DNA of 64,000 nucleotides from Pseudomonas taeanensis MS-3 (GCF_000498575.2 NZ_AWSQ01000002.1:550901-614900); one strand, 5' to 3'; numbered from the stretch's first letter, positions 8,877-17,531 are shown. Made by a program: numbers and translations. The notes: a model not told the origin generated them from the sequence alone.

Positions 8877-11285
8877 ATGTCCCAGTTATTACCGAGTAGC
8901 AGCGAACTGGCGGAGCATGCTCGAGTCGAACCCAGCTTTGCCGACTGGCAGCAGGGTTACGGTCCTTTTGAGCATAGTCCGCAGACCTGCGCGGCAGTCT
9001 ACCGCCTGGCCCATCAGTTGGTTCAGGCAGGGCTGCAGCCCGATCTGGCGAGTATCTATCGACATTTTCAGGCCCTGGATCGCCTGAGCGCAGCGGGTCT
9101 TTGGTTGGTGGTGCATATGACCTATGCGCAACGCGTGCGAGTGGATGGCCAGCCCCTGCAGCACGATGACTTCAAGGTCGCACCGGAGGGCCATACTGGC
9201 GGCGCACTGAATATGGTGCCGGGCTATGCCGCTTATCTGGCACTGAATGGGCTGACGGGCACCACCCGTAGCTGGTTGATGGGCCAGGGGCACTGTGTGG
9301 CGGCCATCGAGGCCCTCAACTTGCTGACGGCCAACCAGCACCCGGAGCAGGCCGAGCGCTACAGTTGCGATGAGCAGGGCATGAGCCGCTTGGTGGCGGA
9401 TTTCTACAGCTACACGCAGGCGGCAGACGGCAGTGTCGGCGTGCCACTGGGTAGCCACGTCAATGCACACACGGCCGGTGGTATCTCCGAAGGTGGCTAC
9501 CTGGGCTTTGCCGAGCTGCAGTACGCTCATATGCCCTTGCCCGGGGAAACCTTGGTGGCGTTTCTTTCCGATGGTGCGGCCGAAGAACAGCGTGGCAGTG
9601 ACTGGATGCCGCGCTGGTGGCGAGCCGAGGATTGTGGCATCGCCCTGCCGCTGATGATCGCCAATGGCCGACGTATCGAACAACGCACCGAGCTGGGTAC
9701 GCGTGAAGGGTTGGAAGGGTTTCGCCAGCACTTGCGGCTCTGCGGATTCGACCCGATCAGTTTCGATGGTCGCGACCCGGCGGCATTCGTCTGCGCCCTG
9801 TGGGAGATGGAGCTGCGTATGGCGCACCGCGTGCAGGAGTTGCAAAGCGGCATCCTGCACTACCCGTTACCGATACCCTATGGCATTGCCGAAACCGAAA
9901 AGGGCTTCGGCTTCTATGGTGCCGGCAGCAATGCTGCACACAACTTGCCACTGCCAGGTAACCCTCATGTGGATGCGCAGGCGCGAGGGTTATTCAATCA
10001 ACATGCCGCGGCACTCTGGGTTGAACCTGTCGAGCTTGAACGAGCGCGTGCGTTGTTTGCCAGCGGCAGGAGCGAGCGCCCGCTTGAGCGCGATCATACC
10101 CTGACAGTACGCCATCCACCCCTGCCGCACCTGCCAACCTTGCACTATCGCGCCGAGCCGTGCTCGCCGATGGAGGCTCTGGATCGCTTTTTCGTCGAAC
10201 TGGTACAGGCCAATCCGCAGTTACGGCCACGGGTCGGTAACCCCGACGAGCTGGCCAGTAATCGTCTGGGTGGGGTGCTCAAAGCGCTCAAACACCGGGT
10301 CTGTGAGCCAGAAAGCGAGATGGAGGCGCTGGATGGCGCAATAATCACCGCGCTCAACGAGGAGGCGGTGGTCTCGGCCTGCCTGGCCAACCAGGGTGGG
10401 CTGAACCTGGTGGCGAGTTACGAGGCGTTCTGCGTGAAGATGCTCGGTGCGGTGCGGCAGACGTTGATCTTCGCTCGCCAGCAGAAAGAGGCCGGTCGCC
10501 CTGCAGGTTGGCTTGGCTGGCCATTGGTGGCCACCTCGCATACCTGGGAAAACGGCAAGAACCAGCAGTCGCATCAGGACACCACGTTTTGCGAGGCCTT
10601 GCTCGGTGAGATGGGCGACATGCTGCGGCTGTTATTTCCCGCTGACCATAATTCCCTGCTGGCGTTGTTACCTTCGATCTACCAATCCCGCGGCCGGTTG
10701 GCTTGCCTGGTCGTACCCAAGCGCGAGCGGCCAGTGCAGTTTGACCGCAGTCAGGCCGAGCAGCTGGCCCGTGACGGGGCCATAGTGCTAGATGAGCAGA
10801 TGGCAGCAGAGGAGCCGTTGTTACTGGTGGCCACCGGCAGTTATCAGTTGGCGGAAATGCGCCGTGCAGCTGTTCGACTGAGCGGTGCGGGGTGCGCGTG
10901 GCGGCTGATTTATTTACAGGAGCCGGGCCGCTTTCGAGCGCCGCGGGACCGCTTCGAGGAGGCCGTGGTGGCCGATGAGGCGGTGCGCGATGCGCTGTTC
11001 CCGCCGCAGTACACGCGCCGGGTATTGCTCACCCATATGCGGGCGGAAGTGGCGCGTGGGTATCTTTGGCCGATTCTGGGGGAGGCACGCAACAATCGCG
11101 TACTGGGCTATCGTAATCAGGGAGGCACCCTGCACGAAGCTGGGCTGCTGTTTGCCAATCGAGCCAACTGGGCCTGCGTACTGGAAGCATCGGCTCAGTT
11201 GCTGAATGTGCCCTTGGGCGATCTGCTGACCGAGCATGAGCGGGCCGCGCTGGTGGGTAAGGATGATCCGGCGTGCCTGTATTGA
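8877..11285 (+). CDS. phosphoketolase-family protein with altered cofactor motif
   Basis: This encodes 802 residues, full length for the phosphoketolase family, whose typical members use thiamine diphosphate to cleave xylulose 5-phosphate or fructose 6-phosphate to acetyl phosphate. Family landmarks are present but diverged: EGHTGGALNMVPGYA, GQGHCVAA in place of GPGHGGPA, GGISEGGYLGF in place of GSIHEGGELGY, and SHTWENGKNQQSHQD matching the usual SHxW...SHQD. The cofactor motif GDGEAE reads SDGAAEE and the following metal-ligand region reads IANGRRIEQRT. The gene is probably active in some form since length and frame are intact, but its reaction may differ. The nearest ribosome site, CGGAGG, precedes ATG 8877. 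Confidence 0.8.
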   Translation: MSQLLPSSSELAEHARVEPSFADWQQGYGPFEHSPQTCAAVYRLAHQLVQAGLQPDLASIYRHFQALDRLSAAGLWLVVHMTYAQRVRVDGQPLQHDDFKVAPEGHTGGALNMVPGYAAYLALNGLTGTTRSWLMGQGHCVAAIEALNLLTANQHPEQAERYSCDEQGMSRLVADFYSYTQAADGSVGVPLGSHVNAHTAGGISEGGYLGFAELQYAHMPLPGETLVAFLSDGAAEEQRGSDWMPRWWRAEDCGIALPLMIANGRRIEQRTELGTREGLEGFRQHLRLCGFDPISFDGRDPAAFVCALWEMELRMAHRVQELQSGILHYPLPIPYGIAETEKGFGFYGAGSNAAHNLPLPGNPHVDAQARGLFNQHAAALWVEPVELERARALFASGRSERPLERDHTLTVRHPPLPHLPTLHYRAEPCSPMEALDRFFVELVQANPQLRPRVGNPDELASNRLGGVLKALKHRVCEPESEMEALDGAIITALNEEAVVSACLANQGGLNLVASYEAFCVKMLGAVRQTLIFARQQKEAGRPAGWLGWPLVATSHTWENGKNQQSHQDTTFCEALLGEMGDMLRLLFPADHNSLLALLPSIYQSRGRLACLVVPKRERPVQFDRSQAEQLARDGAIVLDEQMAAEEPLLLVATGSYQLAEMRRAAVRLSGAGCAWRLIYLQEPGRFRAPRDRFEEAVVADEAVRDALFPPQYTRRVLLTHMRAEVARGYLWPILGEARNNRVLGYRNQGGTLHEAGLLFANRANWACVLEASAQLLNVPLGDLLTEHERAALVGKDDPACLY

Positions 11286-11353
11286 TCGGGTGTGCGGGAG
11301 GTAAAGGACGGTAGGGCGCCAGCTTGAAACTGGCGGGTCATGGAGGGACGGAT

Positions 11354-11548
11354 ATGCCTATGTTGAATGTCGAGATTGATGTCGATCTTTACCGACTGTT
11401 ACTGCAGGCAGCCCGCAGTAACGGTCTCAGCTTGCAGGATGAGTGCTTGCGGCGTTTGGATGGAGGGGGGCGTCGCTCTCGTTATCTGGAGGCGTTGCTC
11501 GCCGAGCTCCAAGCGGACGATGTACAGCAACGGGCCAGGCAGGGCTGA
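11354..11548 (+). CDS. 64-residue small protein
   Basis: This begins MPMLNVEIDVDLYRLLLQAA. The start at 11354 is chosen for the GGAGGGA site at 11342-11348; an upstream ATG at 11324 lacks one. The layout (a short strand-like N-terminus, then two helices with SNGLSLQDECLRRL and SRYLEALLAELQADD) is reminiscent of ribbon-helix-helix proteins, but the match is weak. No toxin partner is adjacent. It lies 68 bp after the phosphoketolase gene and may be cotranscribed. Function unknown. Confidence 0.6.
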   Translation: MPMLNVEIDVDLYRLLLQAARSNGLSLQDECLRRLDGGGRRSRYLEALLAELQADDVQQRARQG

Positions 11549-11571
11549 GTGTTGCTGCCTACGAGGTCAGC

Positions 11572-11973
11572 TCACTGTTGGCCGCAATCGTTCTTGCTGA
11601 AGCGCTCTGTACTCACCGGGCGGTTGCTCTTGTATTCGCTGAATTCGTAGCGCAGAACCGCGCCTTGGGCCAGCAGCTGGCGAAAACCAGAATTGCGGCA
11701 AACGCTGTTGGCAAGTTGCGCGCGCACCGTATCCGGGTTGCCACGCATCTGGGCGGCATGACCGGCACGCACGCTAAGGTGGTTAACCAGTTCATTGCCC
11801 TCGACGGTATAGCCCTGATCGAGGATGTCTGCATTGATCGCGCGTGGGGTACCTTGGCTGCTTTCTCGGGCGACCTGTTCGAGCAGCTTGTTCAACTCGA
11901 AGTCTTTCAGCGACTCGGCGTGGGCGAAGCAGGGCAGGCTTAAGGCGAGGAATAGGGCGGTGAGGCGCAGCAT
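11572..11973 (-). CDS. secreted QSregVF-family protein (PA3611-like)
   Basis: This encodes 133 residues with a clear signal peptide (MLRLTALFLALSLPCFAHA) and a mature alpha/beta part containing SLKDFELNKLLEQVARESS, LDQGYTVEGNELVNHLSVR and two Cys (VCRNSG and NDCGQQ) that could form a disulfide. From memory it matches the P. aeruginosa PA3611 family, named for being quorum-sensing regulated; its activity is not known. The start at 11973 has a GGAG site and yields the signal peptide; the longer reading to 12018 does not. It stands alone, divergent from the DTW gene. Confidence 0.8.
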   Translation of the reverse strand: MLRLTALFLALSLPCFAHAESLKDFELNKLLEQVARESSQGTPRAINADILDQGYTVEGNELVNHLSVRAGHAAQMRGNPDTVRAQLANSVCRNSGFRQLLAQGAVLRYEFSEYKSNRPVSTERFSKNDCGQQ

Positions 11974-12174
11974 GGGGTTCTCCAAGTCGGTTCGATCCTT
12001 CGACAGGCGGGTGCCCATAGAGGTTCAGCTGACGGCCATCTTACTGGGTCGTCGAGCTTGTTGTACTGTCAGGCATATGCAGCGCTACTGTCTGTGACAG
12101 CTTTGTTAGACTGCCGCGATTATCGATCCTGGATCAAGTATGCCGTCCTCTATCTGCCTCGCGGCGCTGTCACT

Positions 12175-12885
12175 ATGAGCCACGCCGTCGCCCGCTTACG
12201 TGCCGCGCGTCTGGCGCGCAGTGAAAAACCCTTCCTCGCCCGTGGCTCCAAGGCGCTGCGTTGCCAAGCCTGCCGGCTAGCCCTGAGTCATTGCCTGTGT
12301 GCCTGGCGTCCGCAGGTAGTGGCGCAGTCGGGTGTGTGCCTGTTGATGCACGATATCGAGGCACTCAAACCCAGCAATACCGGCTGGCTGATTGCCGATG
12401 TGGTCGCCGATACCTCGGCATTCGGCTGGCTGCGCACGGTGGTCGACCCCGCCTTGCCGGCGTTGTTGGGTGATCCGCAATGGCAGCCCTATCTGGTATT
12501 TCCTGGCGAATATACGGCCCCTGAGCGGGTGGTCAGCACGGTAGAACTGGAGACTGGCAAGCGACCGTTGTTTATCTTGCTCGATGCGACCTGGACCGAG
12601 GCGCGCAAGATGTTTCGCAAAAGCCCCTATCTCGACAGTCTGCCGGTGCTGAGCCTGCAACCGGAACAGCTGTCGCGTTATCGGCTGCGCCGTTCCAAGC
12701 GCGACGATCACCTGTGTACCGCTGAGGTGGCCGCGCTGTGTCTGGAACTGGCGGGCGATCTGTGCGCCAGCGAGGCGTTGAATGCTTATCTGGATGTGTT
12801 CAGCCAGCATTATCTGGCCGCCAAGGCGCCGCGTGCGGTCGACCTGAGCGATCCGCTGCACGAGCGCCTGCGGGTGTTTCTATAA
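12175..12885 (+). CDS. tapT: DTW-domain tRNA-uridine aminocarboxypropyltransferase
   Basis: This encodes 236 residues. The family adds the acp3 group to uridine (position 47 in E. coli tRNAs) using S-adenosylmethionine. Seen here are a Cys cluster for zinc or structural use (CQACRLALSHCLC, ~residues 31-43), LMHDIEALKPSNTG, the name-giving acidic-Thr-Trp motif in LLDATWTEARKMFRKSPYL (~residues 136-154) and RYRLRRSKRDDHLCTAEV. The start at 12175 is the first that gives a family-like N-terminus; the frame extends further upstream without a ribosome site. The gene's last six bases overlap those of the convergent DMT gene. Substrate position is inferred from the E. coli homologue. Confidence 0.85.
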   Translation: MSHAVARLRAARLARSEKPFLARGSKALRCQACRLALSHCLCAWRPQVVAQSGVCLLMHDIEALKPSNTGWLIADVVADTSAFGWLRTVVDPALPALLGDPQWQPYLVFPGEYTAPERVVSTVELETGKRPLFILLDATWTEARKMFRKSPYLDSLPVLSLQPEQLSRYRLRRSKRDDHLCTAEVAALCLELAGDLCASEALNAYLDVFSQHYLAAKAPRAVDLSDPLHERLRVFL

Positions 12886-13803
12886 GCTTTGCTGCGGTTG
12901 CAGTGGGGATTGCGCCTGCTTCGGTAATGGCTTCGGCCACAATTGCGCCAGCAGCATGCCGCCGAGCATCAGTGCGCAGCCGAAATAGCCGCGCAGCTCC
13001 AGCGACTCGCCCAGTAGCAAGGCGCCGGCGACCGCGGCAAACACCGCTTCCAGCGAGAGGATGATCGCCGCGTGGGAGGCAATCGCGTGTTTCTGCGCCA
13101 CCACCTGCAAGGTGAAGCCGATCGCCACCCCGAACACGCCGCCATAGAGAATCGCCGGACCGGCGGCGATGATCGCGTCGAGATGAATCTCTTCGAAGAT
13201 TACCGCTAGGAGCAGGCTGATCAGCCCACACACGGCGAACTGCACCACGGCCAGGCGCAGCGGATCATGTCGCCCGGCGAAGAAACCCACCAATAAGACA
13301 TGCACGCCCCAGACGAAGGCCCCGGCCAATTGCAGCCAGTCACCGGAGGCGACCTGAAAGCCTTCGCCGACACTCAGCAGGAACATCCCGACCACGGCCA
13401 GCGAGGCGCCCAACCAGATGCCCAGACCGGTCTTCTGGCCGATGAACAGGCCGAGCAGCGGCACGATGATCACGTACAAGCCGGTGATGAAGCCAGAGTT
13501 GGTCACGCTGGTGAACAACAGGCCTGCTTGTTGCAGGTTGATCCCCAGCGCCAGCGCCAGACCCATCAGACTGCCGCCCACCAGCAACTGACGGTTCAGC
13601 GGCGGCTGGGGCGTGCCGCGCGAGCGATATTGCAGCACTGGCAGCAGGGGCAGGAGAATCAAGGCAGCCAGAGCGAAGCGTATACCGCTGTAGAGAAAGG
13701 GGCCGATCGAGTCCATGCCCAGACGTTGCGCGACAAAAGCCGAGCCCCAGATCATCGCGGTCAGCAGCATCAACAGGTCGGCGCGCAAGGCTTGGTTTCG
13801 CAT
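12880..13803 (-). CDS. EamA/DMT-family transporter
   Basis: This encodes 307 residues with about ten hydrophobic segments in two EamA repeats. The first begins ADLLMLLTAMIWGSAFVAQR and the second near ASGDWLQLAGAFVWGVHVLL. Members export metabolites or amino acids from the cytoplasm; the substrate cannot be deduced. The internal start at 13803 (MRNQALRADLL) puts the first helix at the right place; a longer frame to 14004 adds an Arg-rich, non-membrane leader that runs into the erdR promoter region. It is divergent from erdR and tail-to-tail with tapT, overlapping by six bases. Confidence 0.88.
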   Translation of the reverse strand: MRNQALRADLLMLLTAMIWGSAFVAQRLGMDSIGPFLYSGIRFALAALILLPLLPVLQYRSRGTPQPPLNRQLLVGGSLMGLALALGINLQQAGLLFTSVTNSGFITGLYVIIVPLLGLFIGQKTGLGIWLGASLAVVGMFLLSVGEGFQVASGDWLQLAGAFVWGVHVLLVGFFAGRHDPLRLAVVQFAVCGLISLLLAVIFEEIHLDAIIAAGPAILYGGVFGVAIGFTLQVVAQKHAIASHAAIILSLEAVFAAVAGALLLGESLELRGYFGCALMLGGMLLAQLWPKPLPKQAQSPLQPQQSL

Positions 13804-14018
13804 CAAAGGTTCTCGCTGGGCAAAAGTGCTGACTGTGCCGCAAAGCATCGCGCTTGACCACCCTGTCATCGCTCGGCATGCTGGGCGCCGTCTCAGGCGC
13901 ATTTCTGCTTGCGCCTTGTCATTATTGCCGCGCAACTGATGACGGTGCCGATTTCCATTTGGCCCTTTCGCGGGATGTACCGCCAGCCGGTACTCATATA
14001 ACAAGAACAGGATCTGCC

Positions 14019-14669
14019 ATGGCCGTTTATGAAATCCTGATTGCCGACGATCATCCGCTGTTTCGCAGTGCCTTACAGCAGGCGCTGACCCTGGGGTTGG
14101 GCCAAGACGTACGACTAGTAGAGGCGGCTAGCATCGCCGAGCTGGAAAGTTGCCTGGCGCAGAAAGCCGATTGGGATCTGGTGTTGCTCGACCTCAACAT
14201 GCCCGGTGCCCATGGCTTTTCGGGGTTGGTGTTATTGCGTGGGCAATTCCCACAAATTCCCGTGGTGATGATCTCGGCACAGGAAGACGCCGCAGTGGTG
14301 GCGCGCTCCCGCGAATTTGGCGCGAGCGGGTTTATTCCCAAGTCGAGCCCGCTGGAAACCATCCAGCAAGCGGTGCGCCAGGTGCTCGACGGTGATGCCT
14401 GGTGGCCGCAGCAATCCGCAGAGGCGATCAGTGTTTCCGTCGAGGCCAAAGCTGCAAGCGCGGGATTGGCCAGCTTGACTCCGCAGCAGTTTCGCGTATT
14501 GACCATGGTCTGCGAAGGGTTGCTGAATAAGCAGATCGCTTACGAGCTTAGTGTTTCCGAGGCGACGGTGAAGGCGCACGTTACGGCCATATTCCGCAAG
14601 CTCGGCGTGCGTACTCGCACCCAGGCCGCATTGCTGTTGCAGCATTTGGAATCGATCCCGGCCAATTAG
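14019..14669 (+). CDS. erdR: LuxR/NarL-type response regulator, ErdR/CrbR-like
   Basis: This encodes 216 residues. The N-terminal receiver domain has the acidic pocket ADDHP (residues ~9-13), the phosphoacceptor Asp in LVLLDLNMPG (~residue 57) and the K of FIPKSS (~residue 107). The C-terminal helix-turn-helix has LTPQQFRVLTMVCEGLLNKQIA and ATVKAHVTAIFRKLGVRTR. ErdR/CrbR proteins regulate ethanol and acetate utilisation, including acetyl-CoA synthetase, in Pseudomonas. The assignment to this subgroup rests on sequence resemblance and on gene order as I recall it in P. aeruginosa. No sensor kinase lies nearby. An intrinsic terminator follows. Confidence 0.85.
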   Translation: MAVYEILIADDHPLFRSALQQALTLGLGQDVRLVEAASIAELESCLAQKADWDLVLLDLNMPGAHGFSGLVLLRGQFPQIPVVMISAQEDAAVVARSREFGASGFIPKSSPLETIQQAVRQVLDGDAWWPQQSAEAISVSVEAKAASAGLASLTPQQFRVLTMVCEGLLNKQIAYELSVSEATVKAHVTAIFRKLGVRTRTQAALLLQHLESIPAN

Positions 14670-14689
14670 CTGAATTGACCCGGACTCTT

Positions 14690-14720
14690 GCCCGGCGTTG
14701 GCGTAGTCTGCCGGGCTTTT
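14690..14720 (+). terminator. intrinsic terminator of erdR
   Basis: GCCCGGC (14690-14696) pairs with GCCGGGC (14710-14716) and is followed by TTTTATT. It lies 21 bp after the erdR stop and before dgkA. Confidence 0.75.
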
Positions 14721-14741
14721 ATTAGTGTGGGCCGCTAGCCA

Positions 14742-15107
14742 ATGTCGCCATTCAAGGGTCAGACCGGCCTCAGACGTATCCTCAATGCTGCGGGCTATTC
14801 GCTGGACGGGCTGAGCGCGGCCTTTGTCGGTGAGGCCGCGTTTCGTCAGTTGTTGCTGCTCAACCTGCTGTTGATTCCGCTGGCGTTCTACTTCGAGGTG
14901 AGCCGGGGCGAGCGTGCGCTGATGGTCGGGGTCTGCCTCCTGGCCCTCATTGTCGAGTTGCTCAACTCGGCGGTGGAAGCGGCGATTGACCGTATTTCAC
15001 TGGAGCTGCACCCCTTGTCGAAAAGAGCCAAGGACATGGGCAGTGCCGCGCAATTCGTTGCCCTGGCGCTTATTTCCAGTGTCTGGGCGGTGATCCTGCT
15101 GGGCTGA
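14742..15107 (+). CDS. dgkA: diacylglycerol kinase
   Basis: This encodes 121 residues, the size of the small trimeric inner-membrane DgkA that phosphorylates diacylglycerol to phosphatidate and so recycles lipid from membrane-derived glucan synthesis. Three hydrophobic segments are evident (AAFRQLLLLNLLLIPLAFYF, ALMVGVCLLALIVELLNSA and AQFVALALISSVWAVILL). The family signature ELLNSAVEAAIDRIS lies near residues 68-82. The N-terminus GLRRILNAAGYSLDGL also fits. It is convergent with finR. No regulatory site is evident. Confidence 0.94.
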   Translation: MSPFKGQTGLRRILNAAGYSLDGLSAAFVGEAAFRQLLLLNLLLIPLAFYFEVSRGERALMVGVCLLALIVELLNSAVEAAIDRISLELHPLSKRAKDMGSAAQFVALALISSVWAVILLG

Positions 15108-15175
15108 GTCCGGTTGGCGGACAGGTGCAGCGGATTGCCTGTGTCGCGGGCGGAGCGGAAGTGCGGCATAGGTCA

Positions 15176-16102
15176 TCAGGCAATGTTCGGCAGGACGATT
15201 TCATCGCTGCGCCTGACCCCAGCGGTCAACTCGCGACACAGGTCGAGAAATTCACGCATGGCGGCCGTCTGGTACTTCTGCTTGTGCCAAATGAAGTAGA
15301 ACTGCCTGCGCAGATCCAAGCTTGGGGTTTCCACGGCCACCAGGCTGCCGCGCCGAAAGGCGTCGCGCAGCGCCAGGCGCGAGATGCAGCCGATGCCCAG
15401 TCCCGACTCCACTGCACGCTTGATGGCTTCGGTATGCTCCAGCTCCAGGCAGATATTCAGCGCTGCCGGGTGGTGACGCATGGCTTGGTCGAAGGTCAGG
15501 CGGGTGCCCGAGCCTTGCTCACGAAGAATCCAGGCCTCGCGGGTCAGCTCCGCCAGGCTGGCCTCGCCGCGCTTGGCCAGGGCGTGCTGCGGTGCGCAGA
15601 ACACCACCAGCTCGTCCTCGACCCAGGGTTGCACTTCGATATCCGGATGCTGACAGTCGCCTTCGATCATCCCCAGGTCCAGCTCATAGTGGGCGATCTG
15701 CTGCACGACGTGGGCAGTGTTGTGCACCTGCAGTTTCACCCGGCACTCCGGGTGGCGTTGCATGAAGCTGCCAATCAGTAAGGTGGCCAGGTAGTTACCC
15801 ACCGTCAGGGTGGCGCCGACATTCAGTGAGCCGAAGCCGCTTTTGCCGATCAGCAGGCGTTCGATTTCCTTGGCTTGATCGAGCAAAGCCACCGCTTCTG
15901 GCAGCAACTGACGGCCGAGCGAGTTGAGGCGCAGGCGTTTGCCCGCACGATCAAACAGCTGACAGCCGGATTGGCGCTCCAGTTCGCTCAATGAGGTACT
16001 GGTGGCTGACTGCGACAGGGCCAGCGCTTCGGCAGCTCGGGAAACGCTCTGCTGCTGGGCGGCGATGACGAATACCTGGAGTTGTCTAAGCGTAAATCGC
16101 AT
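15176..16102 (-). CDS. finR: LysR-type regulator FinR
   Basis: This encodes 308 residues. An N-terminal winged helix (FTLRQLQVFVIAAQQQSVSR, AAEALALSQSATSTSLSELE) is followed by a LysR effector-binding domain (GSLNVGATLTVGNYLATLL...). It is divergently arranged with fprA, 115 bp apart. From established work in Pseudomonas, FinR activates fprA under superoxide stress, and the gene pair is the main reason for the name. Several AT-rich half-sites lie in the shared intergenic region. Start ATG 16102 gives the canonical LysR N-terminus. Confidence 0.88.
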   Translation of the reverse strand: MRFTLRQLQVFVIAAQQQSVSRAAEALALSQSATSTSLSELERQSGCQLFDRAGKRLRLNSLGRQLLPEAVALLDQAKEIERLLIGKSGFGSLNVGATLTVGNYLATLLIGSFMQRHPECRVKLQVHNTAHVVQQIAHYELDLGMIEGDCQHPDIEVQPWVEDELVVFCAPQHALAKRGEASLAELTREAWILREQGSGTRLTFDQAMRHHPAALNICLELEHTEAIKRAVESGLGIGCISRLALRDAFRRGSLVAVETPSLDLRRQFYFIWHKQKYQTAAMREFLDLCRELTAGVRRSDEIVLPNIA

Positions 16103-16217
16103 ATCTATATAACCGATATTCTATATCTTGATAATCCACTTAACAGATATTCTGCCTCCGCTTAGAATGCCGCGCAATCACCCGAGTTCGGTTCCGCGAC
16201 TTTCTGAGGAAGCCTGC
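16103..16217. promoter_or_regulatory. finR-fprA divergent promoter region
   Basis: The 115-bp gap is markedly AT-rich at 16100-16155. It has repeated GATATTCT-like half-sites (around 16115 and 16147) and a TATATAACCGATAT segment, as expected for a LysR operator. The exact FinR site cannot be fixed by eye. Confidence 0.5.
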
Positions 16218-16997
16218 ATGAGCAATTTAAACGTCGAGCGTGTGCTCAGCGTCCACCACTGGAACGACACCCTGTTCAGTTTCAAGACCACCCGCAATGC
16301 TGGCCTGCGTTTCGACAACGGCCAGTTCGTGATGATTGGTCTGCAGCAGGACAACGGTCGCCCGCTGATGCGCGCCTACTCGATCGCCAGCCCGAACTAT
16401 GAAGAGCACCTGGAGTTCTTCAGCATCAAGGTGCAGGACGGCCCGCTGACCTCGCAGTTGCAACACCTCAAGCCTGGCGACGAGCTGATGGTCAGCCGCA
16501 AGCCGACCGGCACCTTGGTGCTGGACGATTTGCTGCCGGGCAAGCATCTTTATCTGCTTAGCACCGGTACCGGCCTGGCGCCGTTCATGAGCGTGATCCA
16601 GGACCCGGAGACCTATGAGCGCTACGAGAAAGTGGTGCTGGTTCACGGCGTGCGTTATGCCAACGAAGTGGCCTACCGTGAGTTCATCACCGAGCACTTG
16701 CCGCAGAACGAATATTTTGGCGAGTCGTTGAAGAGCAAGTTGATCTACTACCCGACCGTGACCCGCGAAGAGTTCGAGAACCAGGGCCGACTGACCGACC
16801 TGATGCGCAGCGGCAAATTGTTCCGCGACATCGGCTTGCCGCCGATCAACCCGCAGGACGATCGCGCGATGATCTGCGGCAGCCCGAGTATGCTCGATGA
16901 GACCAGCCAGGTGCTGGATGGCTTTGGTCTGAAAATCTCGGCGCGGATGGGCGAGCCGGGCGACTACCTGATCGAGCGCGCCTTCGTCGAGAAGTAA
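16218..16997 (+). CDS. fprA: ferredoxin/flavodoxin-NADP reductase
   Basis: This encodes 259 residues, the normal size of bacterial subclass FprA. It passes electrons between NADPH and ferredoxin or flavodoxin, supporting Fe-S repair and oxidative stress defence. Motifs are the FAD-binding RAYSIASPNYEE (~residues 51-62), LLSTGTGLAPFMSVI (NADP phosphate loop, ~residues 110-124), VHGVRYANEVAYRE and the C-terminal ICGSPSMLDET with the ending YLIERAFVEK. The start at 16218 has a GAGGAAG ribosome site; the longer reading upstream covers the promoter region. A strong terminator follows. Confidence 0.96.
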   Translation: MSNLNVERVLSVHHWNDTLFSFKTTRNAGLRFDNGQFVMIGLQQDNGRPLMRAYSIASPNYEEHLEFFSIKVQDGPLTSQLQHLKPGDELMVSRKPTGTLVLDDLLPGKHLYLLSTGTGLAPFMSVIQDPETYERYEKVVLVHGVRYANEVAYREFITEHLPQNEYFGESLKSKLIYYPTVTREEFENQGRLTDLMRSGKLFRDIGLPPINPQDDRAMICGSPSMLDETSQVLDGFGLKISARMGEPGDYLIERAFVEK

Positions 16998-17015
16998 GCT
17001 GGCGCGTGATGAACG

Positions 17016-17039
17016 AGCCCGCCCTTCGGCGGGCTTTTT
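17016..17039 (+). terminator. intrinsic terminator of fprA
   Basis: AGCCCGCC (17016-17023), loop CTTC, GGCGGGCT (17028-17035), then TTTT. It lies 18 bp after the fprA stop; on the minus strand it could also stop transcripts from the convergent VOC gene. Confidence 0.92.
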
Positions 17040-17051
17040 CGTGAGCGCGTT

Positions 17052-17471
17052 TCAGGCCTTTTCTGGTGGGCTGAAGCGCTGCCCGGAGACGGCTGGGTGG
17101 TAGATGGGTTGCACCTTGTTACCGGCGGGATCGAGCAGGTGGAAGCTGCGAGCACCGTCGCCATGATCGAAGGGCCGATCCAGCAGGGTCACACCTTGAG
17201 CCTTGAGGTACTGGTACCAAGCCTCCAGTTCTTCCACGCTGTCGACGATAAAGCCGTAGTGATCCATCGCCTGCACGCCGCTGCTCTCGGCATAGGCGCG
17301 GCCAAGGGAGAGATTGTCGTTGCCGCAGGTCAGATAGACCAGGTCGTCGTTGGCGCGGTGCAGCACCTGCATGCCGAGAACATCGACGTAGAAACGTTCG
17401 CAGGCCTCCAGGTTCGGTACCAGCAGGGCCAGGTGGCGCAGGCCGTTGAGGCGGCTGGGGCGTTCGAGCAT
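17052..17471 (-). CDS. VOC-family (glyoxalase/dioxygenase fold) protein
   Basis: This encodes 139 residues with one vicinal-oxygen-chelate fold of two beta-alpha-beta3 modules: LRHLALLVPNLEACERFYVD (His ligand near residue 13), then DHYGFIVDSVEELEAWYQYL and the Glu/Asp-region FHLLDPAGNKVQPIYHP. Members bind a divalent metal and act as dioxygenases, glyoxalases or resistance proteins; the substrate is not evident. The start is directly beside a TTGTATACAA palindrome shared with a divergent monooxygenase-like gene, so the two are probably co-regulated. Confidence 0.85.
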   Translation of the reverse strand: MLERPSRLNGLRHLALLVPNLEACERFYVDVLGMQVLHRANDDLVYLTCGNDNLSLGRAYAESSGVQAMDHYGFIVDSVEELEAWYQYLKAQGVTLLDRPFDHGDGARSFHLLDPAGNKVQPIYHPAVSGQRFSPPEKA

Positions 17472-17487
17472 TTATCTGTACTCCAAT

Positions 17488-17497
17488 TTGTATACAA
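17488..17497. promoter_or_regulatory. GntR-like palindrome in a divergent promoter
   Basis: TTGTATACAA is a perfect 10-bp palindrome of the type bound by many FCD-family GntR regulators. It lies 17 bp from the VOC start and 35 bp from the ABM start, close enough to control both. TATACA within it could serve as a plus-strand -10. Confidence 0.5.
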
Positions 17498-17531
17498 TTC
17501 ACGATGAATATAAGACAAAAAGGAGCGCCCT

